DNA of 64,000 bases from Limnoglobus sp043757025 (GTDB lineage Bacteria; Planctomycetota; Planctomycetia; Gemmatales; Gemmataceae): NCBI GenBank assembly GCA_043757025.1, contig JAYVQG010000202.1, forward strand, positions 1 through 64,000, read 5' to 3'. The translations under genes were made by a program, and so were the position numbers. Numbering within the stretch: the stretch's first letter is position 1; the number at the start of each line of letters is the position of its first letter. The notes under the pieces are model-generated. The model saw only the letters and a list, made by a program, of their open reading frames with translations, had not been told where the DNA came from and did no database searches. Positions 42,064 to 51,713 of the stretch are shown here, in pieces.

Positions 42064-44607
42064 ATGACATCTGAGAATACGACACGCAGGTTACCCCGTC
42101 GGCTGCTGGCGGCGATGGCGTTCGGCGTGCTGGCCATCGCCACGACGACGGCGTCGGCGGTCGATGTCGTCATCTTCAAGGATGGCTTCACGATCCAAGG
42201 ACGGCGGTTCAAAGAACAGAAAACGATCAACGACGGCGAGAACGGCATCTCGGTCAACATCCCGGCCGCAAAAGGATTCGACATCGTCGAGGATGGTGCG
42301 AAGTGGATCCTCTTCAGCCTGCATCAGAAGCAAGTGGGTAAGGCGATCGACAACGTCAAAGGCGACCCAGAGAACAAAGAATACAATCGCGAAGTCCGCC
42401 TCAAGAGCGGCAACCCGTTGCCGTTCGGCAACTTCACGGCAGCCGACTTCGACAAAAATTGGAAGCGAAATATCGATGTGAAGACGGGTGGCGGAAACTT
42501 CCAGATCATCTCGCAGGTCATCGCGTCGATCGGCCCGAAGCGCGTCGCCATCGCTTCGACTAGCCACCGCTGGTACCCGTACTTCGACACGCGCGAGTTC
42601 TCGCCGCAATTCCTCCGCAAAATGCTATCGACGCACCCGAGCCTCGAAGAAAAGGATGGCGTGCCCGATGCGGGCAAGCGGCTCGATATTGCCACGTTCA
42701 TGAAGAGTGCGGGTTACATCGACTTTGCCAAAAGCGAAATCGAAGCTGCGAAGAGGGCAATCCCCGGCGAATGGCCGAAAGAACAGGCCGCCCGACTCGA
42801 CAAGTTGCAGACGGAGATCGGCAACGCCGAATCGAAAATGATCGTCGACGAACTCGAATTGGCCATGCGATCCGGTCGGTATGTCGCGGCGAACATTGCG
42901 GTTCGCGCGCTCGATGTCAAACGCGCCGACGCCGACGCGATCGACCGCTTCACTTTGCTCAAAGCCCAAATCGAGATCGTGCAACCGAAGTTCGAGAAAG
43001 GCCAACGGCTCCTTCGCGAATCGCTCGATGAACTATCGAACGCGAAAGATGTCGTGCCGTTACTGGCCGCGTTCGGCAGCGTCACGCAACCGGCGGTCTT
43101 CAAAGCGAAATCCGAAGATAACCTGTTACTCTGCCAGGCGGGCGAGCAAGTCTTCAGCGAACTGCACCCCGATTCGATCGGCCGGATCGACTTCTTCGTC
43201 GGCCTCGCCGAGAGTGCGGAACGACGACGAAAAGCAGGCCAATCGCCGATGGACAAACCCGAGGAACTCGTCGCGATGGCGGTCAGCGGTTGGCTGATGG
43301 GCAAGAACGGCGCAGAGAAAAACGTCGCGACTGCAACCCGCTTCTGGCAGTGGCGCGAACTGCTGCTCAGTTACCAAAACGAAGACATTCTCAACAGTCG
43401 TCGCGCACTTTACGCCAAGATGCAGAAGCTGAGCAAACCCGTCACGCCCGATGTCCTCGCGCAGCTAATTTCCTCGTTACCCCCGCCGAAACCGGAGAAC
43501 CTCGCCGCACCGTCGGGCACGCTCGTGCCACCGAGCCGCGTCGTTGCGAACGGCGTGTATCGTCGCACCACGGGTGCGATTCCAGAGACTTCGAGCGGCG
43601 TCGAGTACATGATTCGCCTGCCTGCGGAGTATCATCACGGGCGGCAGTATCCGGTGCTCATCGCGATGTCGCACCATACGACGCCCGCCGAACAACTCGT
43701 GAGCATGTTGGCCGCCGATGCCGACCGCAACGGCTACATCATCGCCGCACCCGTTTGGGTGAACGGCTTCGACAAGCCGTACGACTGGGTGGGCGATCAG
43801 CACTTCAAAGTGACCGCCACGCTGCGCAGTTTGTTGCGGCACTACCGCGTCGATAACAACCGCGTGTTCCTGTTCGGCTTCGGCGAAGGCGCGAACTTCG
43901 CGATGGACGTCGGCGCATCGCATCCGGACCTTTTCGCGGGTGTCTGTGCCATGGGGCCGAATCCGAAGATGCAAGGAATGTTCATGGATTATTGGCGGAA
44001 CTGCCAGAAGCTGCCGATGTACATTTCAATCGGGGCGATCGCAGGCAATTCGTTCGAGAACGTGCGTCGATTGTTCGAGTTCTGCATGCCGCAAGGGTTC
44101 CCCGCCATCGCCACCGTCTATCGCGGTCGCGGCCTCGAATGGTTCGCGGGGGAAGTGCCGATTATGTTCGACTGGATGAGCCGCAAGGAGCGCGTTCGCG
44201 GCACCGCGAGTTTGCGCCTCAACAATTTCAAGATGGAAGCCTGGCAGACGATGCGGCACCAAGACAACCGCTTCTACTGGGTCGGCACCGACTCGATCGC
44301 GAAAGGAAACTTACTCGAAAACAGCCCGACCAAGAACTTCATCCCTGCCGAGATCGAAGCGAACATTCTGCAAGGGAACTCGATCCGCATCCGGACGCGC
44401 GGCCTCAAAAACGTCATTATTTGGCTCGAACGCGACATGATCGACTGGACGAAACCGGTGCTCGTCAGCATCAACAGCCAGCAACCCAACGGCTACAAAC
44501 CGAAGGTGATCCAACCCGACATGGAGTTCATGCTCGAGCAACTTCACCAACACGGCGACCGCGGGATGCTGTTCCTAAACAAACTCGAATTCCCTGCCAT
44601 ACCGTAA
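42064..44607 (+). CDS. large exported protein with degenerate alpha/beta-hydrolase domain
   Basis: This 847-aa protein has a signal peptide (ending TTTASAV) and a long helical N-terminal part (to about residue 470). A domain resembling poly(3-hydroxybutyrate) depolymerase-type alpha/beta hydrolases spans about residues 515-720. The nucleophile-elbow position reads GFGEG (Gly605-Gly609), where the usual G-x-S-x-G serine is glycine (Gly607), so it is probably not an active serine hydrolase. The last ~120 residues look like a beta domain. The ATG follows aaagga. It may bind a substrate or a partner instead of cleaving it. Confidence 0.82.
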   Translation: MTSENTTRRLPRRLLAAMAFGVLAIATTTASAVDVVIFKDGFTIQGRRFKEQKTINDGENGISVNIPAAKGFDIVEDGAKWILFSLHQKQVGKAIDNVKGDPENKEYNREVRLKSGNPLPFGNFTAADFDKNWKRNIDVKTGGGNFQIISQVIASIGPKRVAIASTSHRWYPYFDTREFSPQFLRKMLSTHPSLEEKDGVPDAGKRLDIATFMKSAGYIDFAKSEIEAAKRAIPGEWPKEQAARLDKLQTEIGNAESKMIVDELELAMRSGRYVAANIAVRALDVKRADADAIDRFTLLKAQIEIVQPKFEKGQRLLRESLDELSNAKDVVPLLAAFGSVTQPAVFKAKSEDNLLLCQAGEQVFSELHPDSIGRIDFFVGLAESAERRRKAGQSPMDKPEELVAMAVSGWLMGKNGAEKNVATATRFWQWRELLLSYQNEDILNSRRALYAKMQKLSKPVTPDVLAQLISSLPPPKPENLAAPSGTLVPPSRVVANGVYRRTTGAIPETSSGVEYMIRLPAEYHHGRQYPVLIAMSHHTTPAEQLVSMLAADADRNGYIIAAPVWVNGFDKPYDWVGDQHFKVTATLRSLLRHYRVDNNRVFLFGFGEGANFAMDVGASHPDLFAGVCAMGPNPKMQGMFMDYWRNCQKLPMYISIGAIAGNSFENVRRLFEFCMPQGFPAIATVYRGRGLEWFAGEVPIMFDWMSRKERVRGTASLRLNNFKMEAWQTMRHQDNRFYWVGTDSIAKGNLLENSPTKNFIPAEIEANILQGNSIRIRTRGLKNVIIWLERDMIDWTKPVLVSINSQQPNGYKPKVIQPDMEFMLEQLHQHGDRGMLFLNKLEFPAIP

Positions 44608-44709
44608 ATTCGGCCGCAAACGAGGTCTACCCCCGAGCGTGATGCGAACTAGACTAACCACGGTTAGTTCATCAGGATGATGTGGACGTTCGCTTCCGGG
44701 GGTAGTCCG

Positions 44710-45891
44710 ATGTCTCGATTCGATTTGCGCGTTCTCGAAACCGCTCAGAAAGTTCCCGGCAAGCCGCGGCACAAGACGCGCGAAGTGAAAGTCGGCGAAC
44801 TCGTTATCGGTGGCACCAACCCGATCTGGGTGCAGTCGATGACGACGACAGATACATACGACGTCGAAGGTACGATCAAGCAGATTCTGGCACTCGAAGA
44901 AGCGGGCTGCGAACTCGTGCGAGTGACGGTGCCCAAGCCCGAAGATGCGGGGGCGCTCAGTGCGATTCGCGACAAAATCTCGATCCCGCTCATCTGCGAT
45001 ATTCACTTCGACTACAAGATGGCACTCGCGGCACTCGATCACCCGATCGACAAAATCCGCATCAATCCGGGCAACATCGGCGGTTACGACCGCTTCCGTC
45101 AAGTCGTTCGCAAAGCGAAAGACAAAGGCATACCGATGCGCATCGGCGTCAACGCCGGTTCGCTCGAACGCGAACTCGTCGAGAAATATGAGTTCCCCTG
45201 CCCGCCTGCCATCGTCGAAAGCGCACTGCGTTCGATCGAAGTCGCCGAGAGCGAAGGCTACCACGATATCATCGTCTCTTTAAAGTCTTCCGATGTGTTG
45301 GTGGCGGTCGAAGCGTATCGGCTGTTCGCGCAACTCTGCGATTACCCGACGCACATCGGCATCACCGAAGCGGGCAAAGCGCCGTACGCCGTCACGAAGT
45401 CGTCGGCGGGCTTGTCGCCGATCTTGCTCGATGGCATCGGCGATACGATCCGCATCTCGTTGCTCGGCGACCCGATCCCGGAGATTTTGGCCGCGTTCGA
45501 TATTTTGCAAGCCACGCAGCGTCGGGTGCGCCGCCCGGAAATCATCGCCTGCCCCACGTGCGGCCGACTGGCGATCGACCTCGAAAAGATCATCGCCGAA
45601 CTCGAACAGCGTTTGCAGGGCCGCCGCTTACCCGTGAAAATCAGCGTGCTCGGTTGCGTCGTCAACGGCCCCGGCGAGGCGCGCGAAGCCGACATCGGCA
45701 TCGCAGCGGGCAATGGTAAAGGTATGATCTTCCGCAACGGCGAGATCGTTCGCCGCGTCGATGAAAAAGACATCGTCGACGCGCTGATGGAAGAAGTTGC
45801 CGACTGGGAAAAGACCAACGCGCATCGTCTGCCCAAGACGAAAGACGCCGAGGGCATCGGCCGTCGCAAGTTACCGGTTATTTCCGCGTAA
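44710..45891 (+). CDS. ispG: 4-hydroxy-3-methylbut-2-enyl-diphosphate synthase
   Basis: This 393-aa iron-sulfur enzyme (GcpE) carries out the penultimate step of the MEP isoprenoid pathway. The N-terminal barrel has VQSMTTTDT, KIRINPGNIG and MRIGVNAGSLE; the C-terminal cluster ligands are CPTCGR and CVVNGPGE. Everything from MSRFDLR onward is conserved in type. I chose ATG 44710 (ggggg upstream) over a frame-open ATG at 44677. It stands alone between unrelated genes. Confidence 0.95.
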   Translation: MSRFDLRVLETAQKVPGKPRHKTREVKVGELVIGGTNPIWVQSMTTTDTYDVEGTIKQILALEEAGCELVRVTVPKPEDAGALSAIRDKISIPLICDIHFDYKMALAALDHPIDKIRINPGNIGGYDRFRQVVRKAKDKGIPMRIGVNAGSLERELVEKYEFPCPPAIVESALRSIEVAESEGYHDIIVSLKSSDVLVAVEAYRLFAQLCDYPTHIGITEAGKAPYAVTKSSAGLSPILLDGIGDTIRISLLGDPIPEILAAFDILQATQRRVRRPEIIACPTCGRLAIDLEKIIAELEQRLQGRRLPVKISVLGCVVNGPGEAREADIGIAAGNGKGMIFRNGEIVRRVDEKDIVDALMEEVADWEKTNAHRLPKTKDAEGIGRRKLPVISA

Positions 45892-45927
45892 CGAATCGTT
45901 TCCTCACCCCGTATTTTGGAGAACATC

Positions 45928-46767
45928 GTGATCCGTTGGACCCTGTCCCTGCTGGCGTTGCTGTCGGTCGTAACCTCGGGAAATGCCGCCGATAAGGAGA
46001 ATCAATTGTTTGAAATGCGAGTGTATTACGCCGCGAAGGGGAAACTCGACGCGCTCAATGCGCGCTTCCGCGACCATACGTTGAAGCTGTTCGAGAAGCA
46101 CGGCATCACGAACGTCGGCTACTGGATGCCGCTCGAAAACCCCGATGAGCGCCTCGTCTACGTCATCTCGCATAAAGACAAAGCGACGGCCGATCAGTCG
46201 TGGAAAGATTTCATCGCCGACCCCGTCTGGAAAAAAGCTCACGCCGAGTCCGAAAAGGACGGCAAGCTCGTCGCCAAAATCGAACGATTCTGGATGTCGG
46301 CCACCGATTATTCGCACGCCACGAAGAGCGAAAAGTCCGATGGCAAAGGCGTGTACGAACTGCGAATGTACATCGCTACGCCGCACAATCTCGAACACCT
46401 CAACGCCCGCTTCCGCGATCACACCGTGAAACTGTTCGAGAAGCACGGAATGTCCAACGTCGCTTACTGGAACCTCGCCGCCGCCGATAAAACGACTTGC
46501 GGGCAAGTCGTCGCGGCGATGTCGCCAGCCGGAACGCCCGCCGTCGATGTCGATGAGAAATCGCCCGCAACCCCGCTCGCACTGATTTACGTCCTCCACC
46601 ACGCCAGCACCGATGCTGCCAAGAAATCGTTCGACACCTTCCGAATGGATGCCGATTGGGTGAAAGCCCGCGACGCCTCCGAGAAGAAAGCGGGCGGGTC
46701 GTTGACTGCAAAAAATGGCGTCAAATCGCTCATGATGAAAGCCACCGACTACTCGCCGTTGAAATAA
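45928..46767 (+). CDS. exported protein with two NIPSNAP domains
   Basis: This 279-aa protein has a signal peptide (ending SGNAAD) and two tandem NIPSNAP domains, each opening with FEMRVYYA or YELRMYIA and containing NARFRDHT and KLFEKHG. The near-identical blocks show a recent internal duplication or strong constraint. NIPSNAP proteins have a ferredoxin-like fold and unknown catalytic role. The GTG at 45928 has ggag seven bases upstream; a TTG twelve bases earlier lies on the ribosome site. It follows ispG by 36 bases. Confidence 0.88.
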   Translation: MIRWTLSLLALLSVVTSGNAADKENQLFEMRVYYAAKGKLDALNARFRDHTLKLFEKHGITNVGYWMPLENPDERLVYVISHKDKATADQSWKDFIADPVWKKAHAESEKDGKLVAKIERFWMSATDYSHATKSEKSDGKGVYELRMYIATPHNLEHLNARFRDHTVKLFEKHGMSNVAYWNLAAADKTTCGQVVAAMSPAGTPAVDVDEKSPATPLALIYVLHHASTDAAKKSFDTFRMDADWVKARDASEKKAGGSLTAKNGVKSLMMKATDYSPLK

Positions 46768-46853
46768 TTCGAGATTTCCCTGTCTCTGCTGCGAAGAAGT
46801 TGCGTTTAGTGTTGTAGTGTCGGTGACTCTTATTCGCACACGTGGAGAATTTC

Positions 46854-47285
46854 ATGACGAGGTTGTTGTTCGGTATGTTGGCGCTTTCGGTCGGAATGAT
46901 GTTCGTTTCAACGGAAGCCGCCTCCCAACCGCCCGCCGGTAAAGATGGCAAAGGCGGCGAGAAAGGCCATCCGCCACGGTTCGAACTCGGGCAAGTGTTC
47001 CCACCGCCACTTCTGGAAGAATTGAACCTGACACCGGCACAAACCAAGGAACTCGACGCGATCAAGGCAGAACTCAAAGCGAAGTTGGACAAGCTGCTGA
47101 CGGCTGAGCAAAAGACGACGATCGAGAACTTCCGCCCACGCGGCGGCCCCGGTGGCCCAGACGGCGAAAAGGGCGGTAAAGGCGGCAAGGGCGGTAAAGG
47201 CAGCAAGGGTGATAAAGGCGGCAAAGGCGCACCCGGTGGTGATCGCCCCGAACGTCCACCCGTCGAGAAGCCACCCGTCAGTTGA
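46854..47285 (+). CDS. exported LTxxQ-type protein with collagen-like tail
   Basis: This 143-aa protein has a signal peptide (ending STEAAS) and a short helical domain with two LTxxQ-like motifs (LNLTPAQ and LLTAEQ), as in CpxP/Spy periplasmic stress or metal-sensing proteins. About residues 95-135 form a Gly-rich repeat of GGK/GxK/GxD triplets resembling a collagen-like triple helix. The ATG follows ggag. A strong terminator follows the stop. The fusion of a Spy-like domain to a collagen-like tail is unusual. Confidence 0.82.
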   Translation: MTRLLFGMLALSVGMMFVSTEAASQPPAGKDGKGGEKGHPPRFELGQVFPPPLLEELNLTPAQTKELDAIKAELKAKLDKLLTAEQKTTIENFRPRGGPGGPDGEKGGKGGKGGKGSKGDKGGKGAPGGDRPERPPVEKPPVS

Positions 47286-47314
47286 TTTTTGAACCGCTGT
47301 AAAAATCATTTTTC

Positions 47315-47342
47315 GCGCCGGTCGTACGACCGGCGCTTTTTT
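47315..47342 (+). terminator. rho-independent terminator
   Basis: A perfect ten-bp GC-rich stem (47315-47324 with 47327-47336, two-base loop) is followed by six T residues on the plus strand. It lies 30 bases after the LTxxQ gene stop and 30 bases before the next start, so it ends the preceding transcript. Confidence 0.9.
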
Positions 47343-47371
47343 ATTTCACGCACTCATACGCAGGTTGCACA

Positions 47372-48655
47372 ATGACACGTGCCGCGAGTCTCCTTGGCAT
47401 CGTCTCGATATTCGCTGCGGGCGGGGCTGACTGGCCACAATTTCGCGGTCCGACCGGCACCGGTTTCGTTGCGGGTACGCCGCCGATCAAGTGGACCGAC
47501 AGCGATGGTGTGAAGTGGAAGACGGCGCTTCCCGGCCCTGGGTCATCCTCGCCGATCATCCTGGGCGATCGGGCATTCGTGACGTGTTACTCCGGCTATG
47601 GCGTCGATGCGGCCAACCCTGGTAACATCGCGAAGCTGACTCGGCATCTGGTCTGCGTCGATCGGCTTTCGGGCAAGATTTTGTGGACGAAAGATGTTGC
47701 CGCAAGTGATGCAGAAGACAAATTCAGTGGCTACCTCAACGAACATGGTTACGCCAGTAACACGCCCGCCACCGATGGCGAAGCCGTCTACGCTTTCTTC
47801 AGCAAGGCGGGTGTCGTCGCCTTCGATTTGGACGGCAAAACACTGTGGCAAACGAGCGTCGGTACCGATTCGGACGAACGCCGTTGGGGATCGTCGGCCA
47901 GCGTCATCCTCCACAAAAACCTCGTCATTGTGAACGCGGCGAGTGAAGGCCGGGCGATCGTCGCTTTGGATAAAAAGACGGGGAAGCAAGCCTGGAAAGC
48001 CGATGGGAAACGGTTGTCGCTGTCATTCAGCACGCCGGCACTGGTCGAGTTCGGTGACCGTATCGATCTCGTCGTGGCAATGCCGAGCGAAATCTGGGGC
48101 ATCAACCCGGATACCGGCAAACTGCTTTGGTATGCCACGATCAAGCCGAGCGGCAACGTCTGCCCTGGCGTCATTGGTGCGGACGGCACGGCATACATTA
48201 CGGGCGGGTTCCAGACGAGGGGAACGATTGCACTGAAGGTCGGTGGCAGTGGCGACGTGACCGAAAAAAATACTCTGTGGGCCGTCAACAAAAGCTCGTA
48301 CGTTCCAACTCCAGTGCTGCACGATGGCCGGTTGATGAACGTGACCGAAGATGGTTTCGCAATCTGCATGAAAACGGAGAACGGCGCGGTCGTTTACGAA
48401 GAACGGCTCTCGGTAAAAGGCGTCGGTGGGCGTGGCAGTCGTCCGTTCTACGCCTCGCCGGTGGCCGCCGATGGCCATCTGTACGCCGTCAGCCGACGTT
48501 CGGGTGTGTACGTCCTGAAAGTCGGCGACAAGTTCGAACTCCTGCAACAGAATGCACCGCTCGACGACAGCGATTTCAACGCGACACCGGCCATCGTTGG
48601 CAAGCAGATGTTTCTTCGCTCCAACAAGTTTCTGTATTGCCTCGAATCCCAATAA
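47372..48655 (+). CDS. PQQ-binding-like beta-propeller protein
   Basis: This 427-aa protein is a quinoprotein-like beta-propeller of the PQQ/BamB superfamily, with repeated W-like blade words such as GKILWTKD, GKTLWQTS, GKQAWKAD and GKLLWYA. An opening WPQFRGPTG motif is typical of a planctomycete secreted family. A signal peptide is likely but short (MTRAASLLGIVSIFAAGGA). No catalytic cysteine or calcium-binding residue of true quinoprotein dehydrogenases is obvious, so a structural or binding role is likely. It precedes the YHYH gene by 16 bases. Confidence 0.87.
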   Translation: MTRAASLLGIVSIFAAGGADWPQFRGPTGTGFVAGTPPIKWTDSDGVKWKTALPGPGSSSPIILGDRAFVTCYSGYGVDAANPGNIAKLTRHLVCVDRLSGKILWTKDVAASDAEDKFSGYLNEHGYASNTPATDGEAVYAFFSKAGVVAFDLDGKTLWQTSVGTDSDERRWGSSASVILHKNLVIVNAASEGRAIVALDKKTGKQAWKADGKRLSLSFSTPALVEFGDRIDLVVAMPSEIWGINPDTGKLLWYATIKPSGNVCPGVIGADGTAYITGGFQTRGTIALKVGGSGDVTEKNTLWAVNKSSYVPTPVLHDGRLMNVTEDGFAICMKTENGAVVYEERLSVKGVGGRGSRPFYASPVAADGHLYAVSRRSGVYVLKVGDKFELLQQNAPLDDSDFNATPAIVGKQMFLRSNKFLYCLESQ

Positions 48656-48671
48656 CGCGAGAAGCACTCGA

Positions 48672-49631
48672 ATGCGATATGCCGTCTTACTAGCCGCCAT
48701 CTTCCGTCGGAAGGGATTCCCGCTCGCGTTCGCGGTCATCGTTGCGTCATTGACTGCACTTGCCGCACCGGACGACAAGAAGAAGCCGCTCGCGCAGAAG
48801 CACTTCGAGTCGTTCGAGGACAAACTCGAATTGCGTGCGGACGATGATTTCGTCTACGTCGGGTCGAGCGGCTTTCCAGACCACCCGATGATGATCGGTA
48901 TCAAGTCGTGGCAACAACAAGTGCCGCTGCCGCAACCGTACACCGGCAAGAACGCCTGGCAGATCCCGCTGAAGCCACGGCTCGCCGAAAAGCCGATCTC
49001 GGCGAAGACCCACCTATACCGCGGCGCGATCGCACTGGCGGTGAACGGCGTGCCGATCTTCAACGCGCTGAACAACCGCGGCGAGGATGCATTCCTCGCC
49101 GGCGAACTCGACGAATACGGCGGGCATTGCGGGCGCGGCGACGATTACCACTACCACATCGCGCCAGTGCATCTGGAAAAGATCGCCGGCAAAGGCAACC
49201 CGATCGGCTACGCGCTCGATGGCTACCCGCTCTACGGCTACACCGACGCCGACGGCAAAGTGCCGACCGACCTCGACGAGTTCAACGGCCGCACCGAGAA
49301 GGATGGCTACCGCTATTATTCGACGAAAAAGTACCCCTACATCAACGGCGGAATCCGTGGCGTCGTCACGGTTCGCGGCGACGGGATCGAGCCGCAACCC
49401 CGCGATGCGCCAGTCCGACCGCCGGGACGCCCATTGCGCGGCGCGACGATCACCGATTTCACCCGAGACGACGAAAAGAAGGCGTACGCGATCCAATACG
49501 AGGTGCAAGGCAAGACGCTTTCAGTGAAATACACGATCGGCAAAGACGGCACCTACGACTTCGTATTCACCGACGGCGCGGGCAAAGAAACCAGCGAAAC
49601 GTACCGTCGGCGCGAGCGAGGTGCGAAATGA
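48672..49631 (+). CDS. YHYH domain-containing exported protein
   Basis: This 319-aa protein has a hydrophobic leader (residues ~15-30) and a YHYH domain with the signature DDYHYHIAP and nearby GHCGRG. The ALDGYPLYGY motif follows. YHYH proteins are secreted and of unknown function, and the histidine/tyrosine motif suggests metal binding. A second beta region at about residues 250-310 follows. The start is at ATG 48672. It sits 16 bases after the propeller gene and is probably co-transcribed. Confidence 0.87.
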   Translation: MRYAVLLAAIFRRKGFPLAFAVIVASLTALAAPDDKKKPLAQKHFESFEDKLELRADDDFVYVGSSGFPDHPMMIGIKSWQQQVPLPQPYTGKNAWQIPLKPRLAEKPISAKTHLYRGAIALAVNGVPIFNALNNRGEDAFLAGELDEYGGHCGRGDDYHYHIAPVHLEKIAGKGNPIGYALDGYPLYGYTDADGKVPTDLDEFNGRTEKDGYRYYSTKKYPYINGGIRGVVTVRGDGIEPQPRDAPVRPPGRPLRGATITDFTRDDEKKAYAIQYEVQGKTLSVKYTIGKDGTYDFVFTDGAGKETSETYRRRERGAK

Positions 49632-49709
49632 TTCGGGCCGTTCTGATCGTCGTTCGGAGCGAAGCGCGTGGCACGGCATATCGGACCAGCAACGCGATTC
49701 TGAGAGCGC

Positions 49710-51578
49710 TCAGTCGTTCTTCTCGGGTCGCCCGTTGAACGTTCTCGCCCCGATTCTGGCGAGGAAGCGAATCTTTTGCGATGGGGACAATTCCTTCGTA
49801 TAGCGATCGCGTACCGCTTCGATCCAGCGAATCTTGCGGTTGCCGTAATCGGTGAGTACGCGAATCAGCACGGGGCCGCGGTGGTCGAGTGCCGAGCGTA
49901 GGCAACCGTCGAGTTGGTCGCCGGTTGCGATCTCGCGGTACGCCACCCCGACGGCTTGGGCGAATGCTTTGTAGTCGATTCGCGCCAGTTCCGTGGCCGT
50001 CGTTCGCCGATACGCCGGTTGCTGGAGCAGTTGCATGTAGTGGTAGGCGTGGTCGTCGAGGATCACGAACTTCACCGGCAAGCCTTCGCGGGCAGCCGTG
50101 CTCATTTCCATCGCGGACATCAGGAAACAACCATCGCCGGTGAGCGTGGCCACGACGCGATTGCCGCACGCGCGTTGCGCACCGATCGCGGCCGGGATCG
50201 ACCAGCCCATCGACTGATTATCGACGGGGTTGAAGTACGTTCGCGGCTTCGTCGTGCGGAACGATTCGGCGGCGAGATGTTCGCTCGCGGTCACGTCGGT
50301 GAACAGCATCGCATCTTCGGGGAGGTTCCGTCGCAGTGCCGCAATCGTGGCCAGCGGATCGACGCCGCAGGTGCCCGATGGGATCGCCTTCAGCGTCGCT
50401 TCGTGCGATTTTTTCGCTTCGCGAATGCGGGCGTGCAGGTGCCCATCGGTCGGGCGACGAAGGCTCTCCGCACACGCCAGCAGCTTCGACAAAAACAGGC
50501 CCGCATCGGCATGAACGCAGACATCGGCGGGCATCACCTTGCCGAGGTTACTCGCGTTCGCATCGACGTGAATCACGTGTTTTGGCCGGGGATTGCCGTA
50601 ATAGCCGGTCGAAACTTCGCTGAACTTCACGCCGATGGCGAGGAGGCAATCGATGTGTGCAAATGCCCGTTCGGCAACGGCGGATGCATGTTTACCGTAG
50701 CCCCAACCGACGCCGAGCGGGTGGCAGTCGGAGATCGCGCCTTTGCCGGAAACGCTCGTCGCAACCGGGGCTTGCAGCACCTCGGCCAGCGCCGTGAGCG
50801 ATGCAGAATCGTTCATGCAGCCGTAGCCCGCGTAGATGCCGATTCGCTGCGATTTCTGCGATAGCAACGCCAGCGCTTTGGCGAACGCATCGTCGTCGAA
50901 TGGCACACCTGCGGCGGCGAGTGGCGGGCATTGGAAGTCTGCGACTTCGATGAGCAAGTTGTAAGGAATGACGACCGCCGTCGGCCCCGGCTCGCCGGAC
51001 ATTGCGACTTGGAACGCGAGGCGGATCGTCGCCGGGATCTGCCGCACGTCGGTCACGGGATAGACGCTTTTGCAGACGGGCTTGAGCAAATCGACTTGGT
51101 TCAACGAGTGGACTTGGAACGGTTTCGCTTTGTCGCCGCACCCGACATCGCCGACGATGGCAACGACGGGCACCGAATCGAGTAGTGCCTCGCCGAGGCC
51201 CGTGAGCGCGTTGGTAATGCCCGGCCCCGGCACCACGCACAGCACGCCGGGTCGCCCCGTGGCACGCGCGTAACCGTCTGCCATGCACGCCGCCGAGAAC
51301 TCGTGCGTCACCAGCAAGTACGGCACGTCGCGCGCTTTGAGCTCATCCCAAAGCTCGTTCTCTTGCGCGCCGGGTATGCCGTACACGCAGCCGACGCCCT
51401 CCGCGTTCAACGTCTCCGCGATCGCCTGTGCGCCGGTCAGCTTGCCGACGACCCAACCGGGATGCTGCTTCTGGCGCAGCCGATCCAGCGGCGCTGCCTC
51501 GGTGCGGCTCGCGAGCGCCAGCCCGCCGACGAGTGCGGTCCCTTCCAACAATTCCCGTCGGGAGAACGGCCAATCCAT
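49710..51578 (-). CDS. thiamine-diphosphate-dependent enzyme with Tat signal
   Basis: This 622-aa protein belongs to the acetolactate synthase/benzoylformate decarboxylase-type ThDP enzymes. It keeps the N-terminal catalytic glutamate (VTHEFSAACMADGYAR), the FAD/NAD-like middle domain and the C-terminal GDG cofactor motif (TGDGCFLMSAM, with DDHAYH at the usual GDG...NN end). The N-terminus carries a twin-arginine signal, SRREL at residues 6-10 followed by a hydrophobic stretch, so the folded enzyme would be exported. That location is unusual for this family. The ATG follows aaaggtg. The substrate is unknown. Confidence 0.9.
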   Translation of the reverse strand: MDWPFSRRELLEGTALVGGLALASRTEAAPLDRLRQKQHPGWVVGKLTGAQAIAETLNAEGVGCVYGIPGAQENELWDELKARDVPYLLVTHEFSAACMADGYARATGRPGVLCVVPGPGITNALTGLGEALLDSVPVVAIVGDVGCGDKAKPFQVHSLNQVDLLKPVCKSVYPVTDVRQIPATIRLAFQVAMSGEPGPTAVVIPYNLLIEVADFQCPPLAAAGVPFDDDAFAKALALLSQKSQRIGIYAGYGCMNDSASLTALAEVLQAPVATSVSGKGAISDCHPLGVGWGYGKHASAVAERAFAHIDCLLAIGVKFSEVSTGYYGNPRPKHVIHVDANASNLGKVMPADVCVHADAGLFLSKLLACAESLRRPTDGHLHARIREAKKSHEATLKAIPSGTCGVDPLATIAALRRNLPEDAMLFTDVTASEHLAAESFRTTKPRTYFNPVDNQSMGWSIPAAIGAQRACGNRVVATLTGDGCFLMSAMEMSTAAREGLPVKFVILDDHAYHYMQLLQQPAYRRTTATELARIDYKAFAQAVGVAYREIATGDQLDGCLRSALDHRGPVLIRVLTDYGNRKIRWIEAVRDRYTKELSPSQKIRFLARIGARTFNGRPEKND

Positions 51579-51713
51579 GGCGCACCTTTCAAACGAAAAC
51601 GAACAGCACCCCTCTACTATCGGTCATTCGTAGCCCGCGAGTTTGATCCGTTCGGGCAAGAAAGGCGATTTGCGCGGGAAATCGCGAAGTGGGTCGAACT
51701 CGGGAACCGAGAG

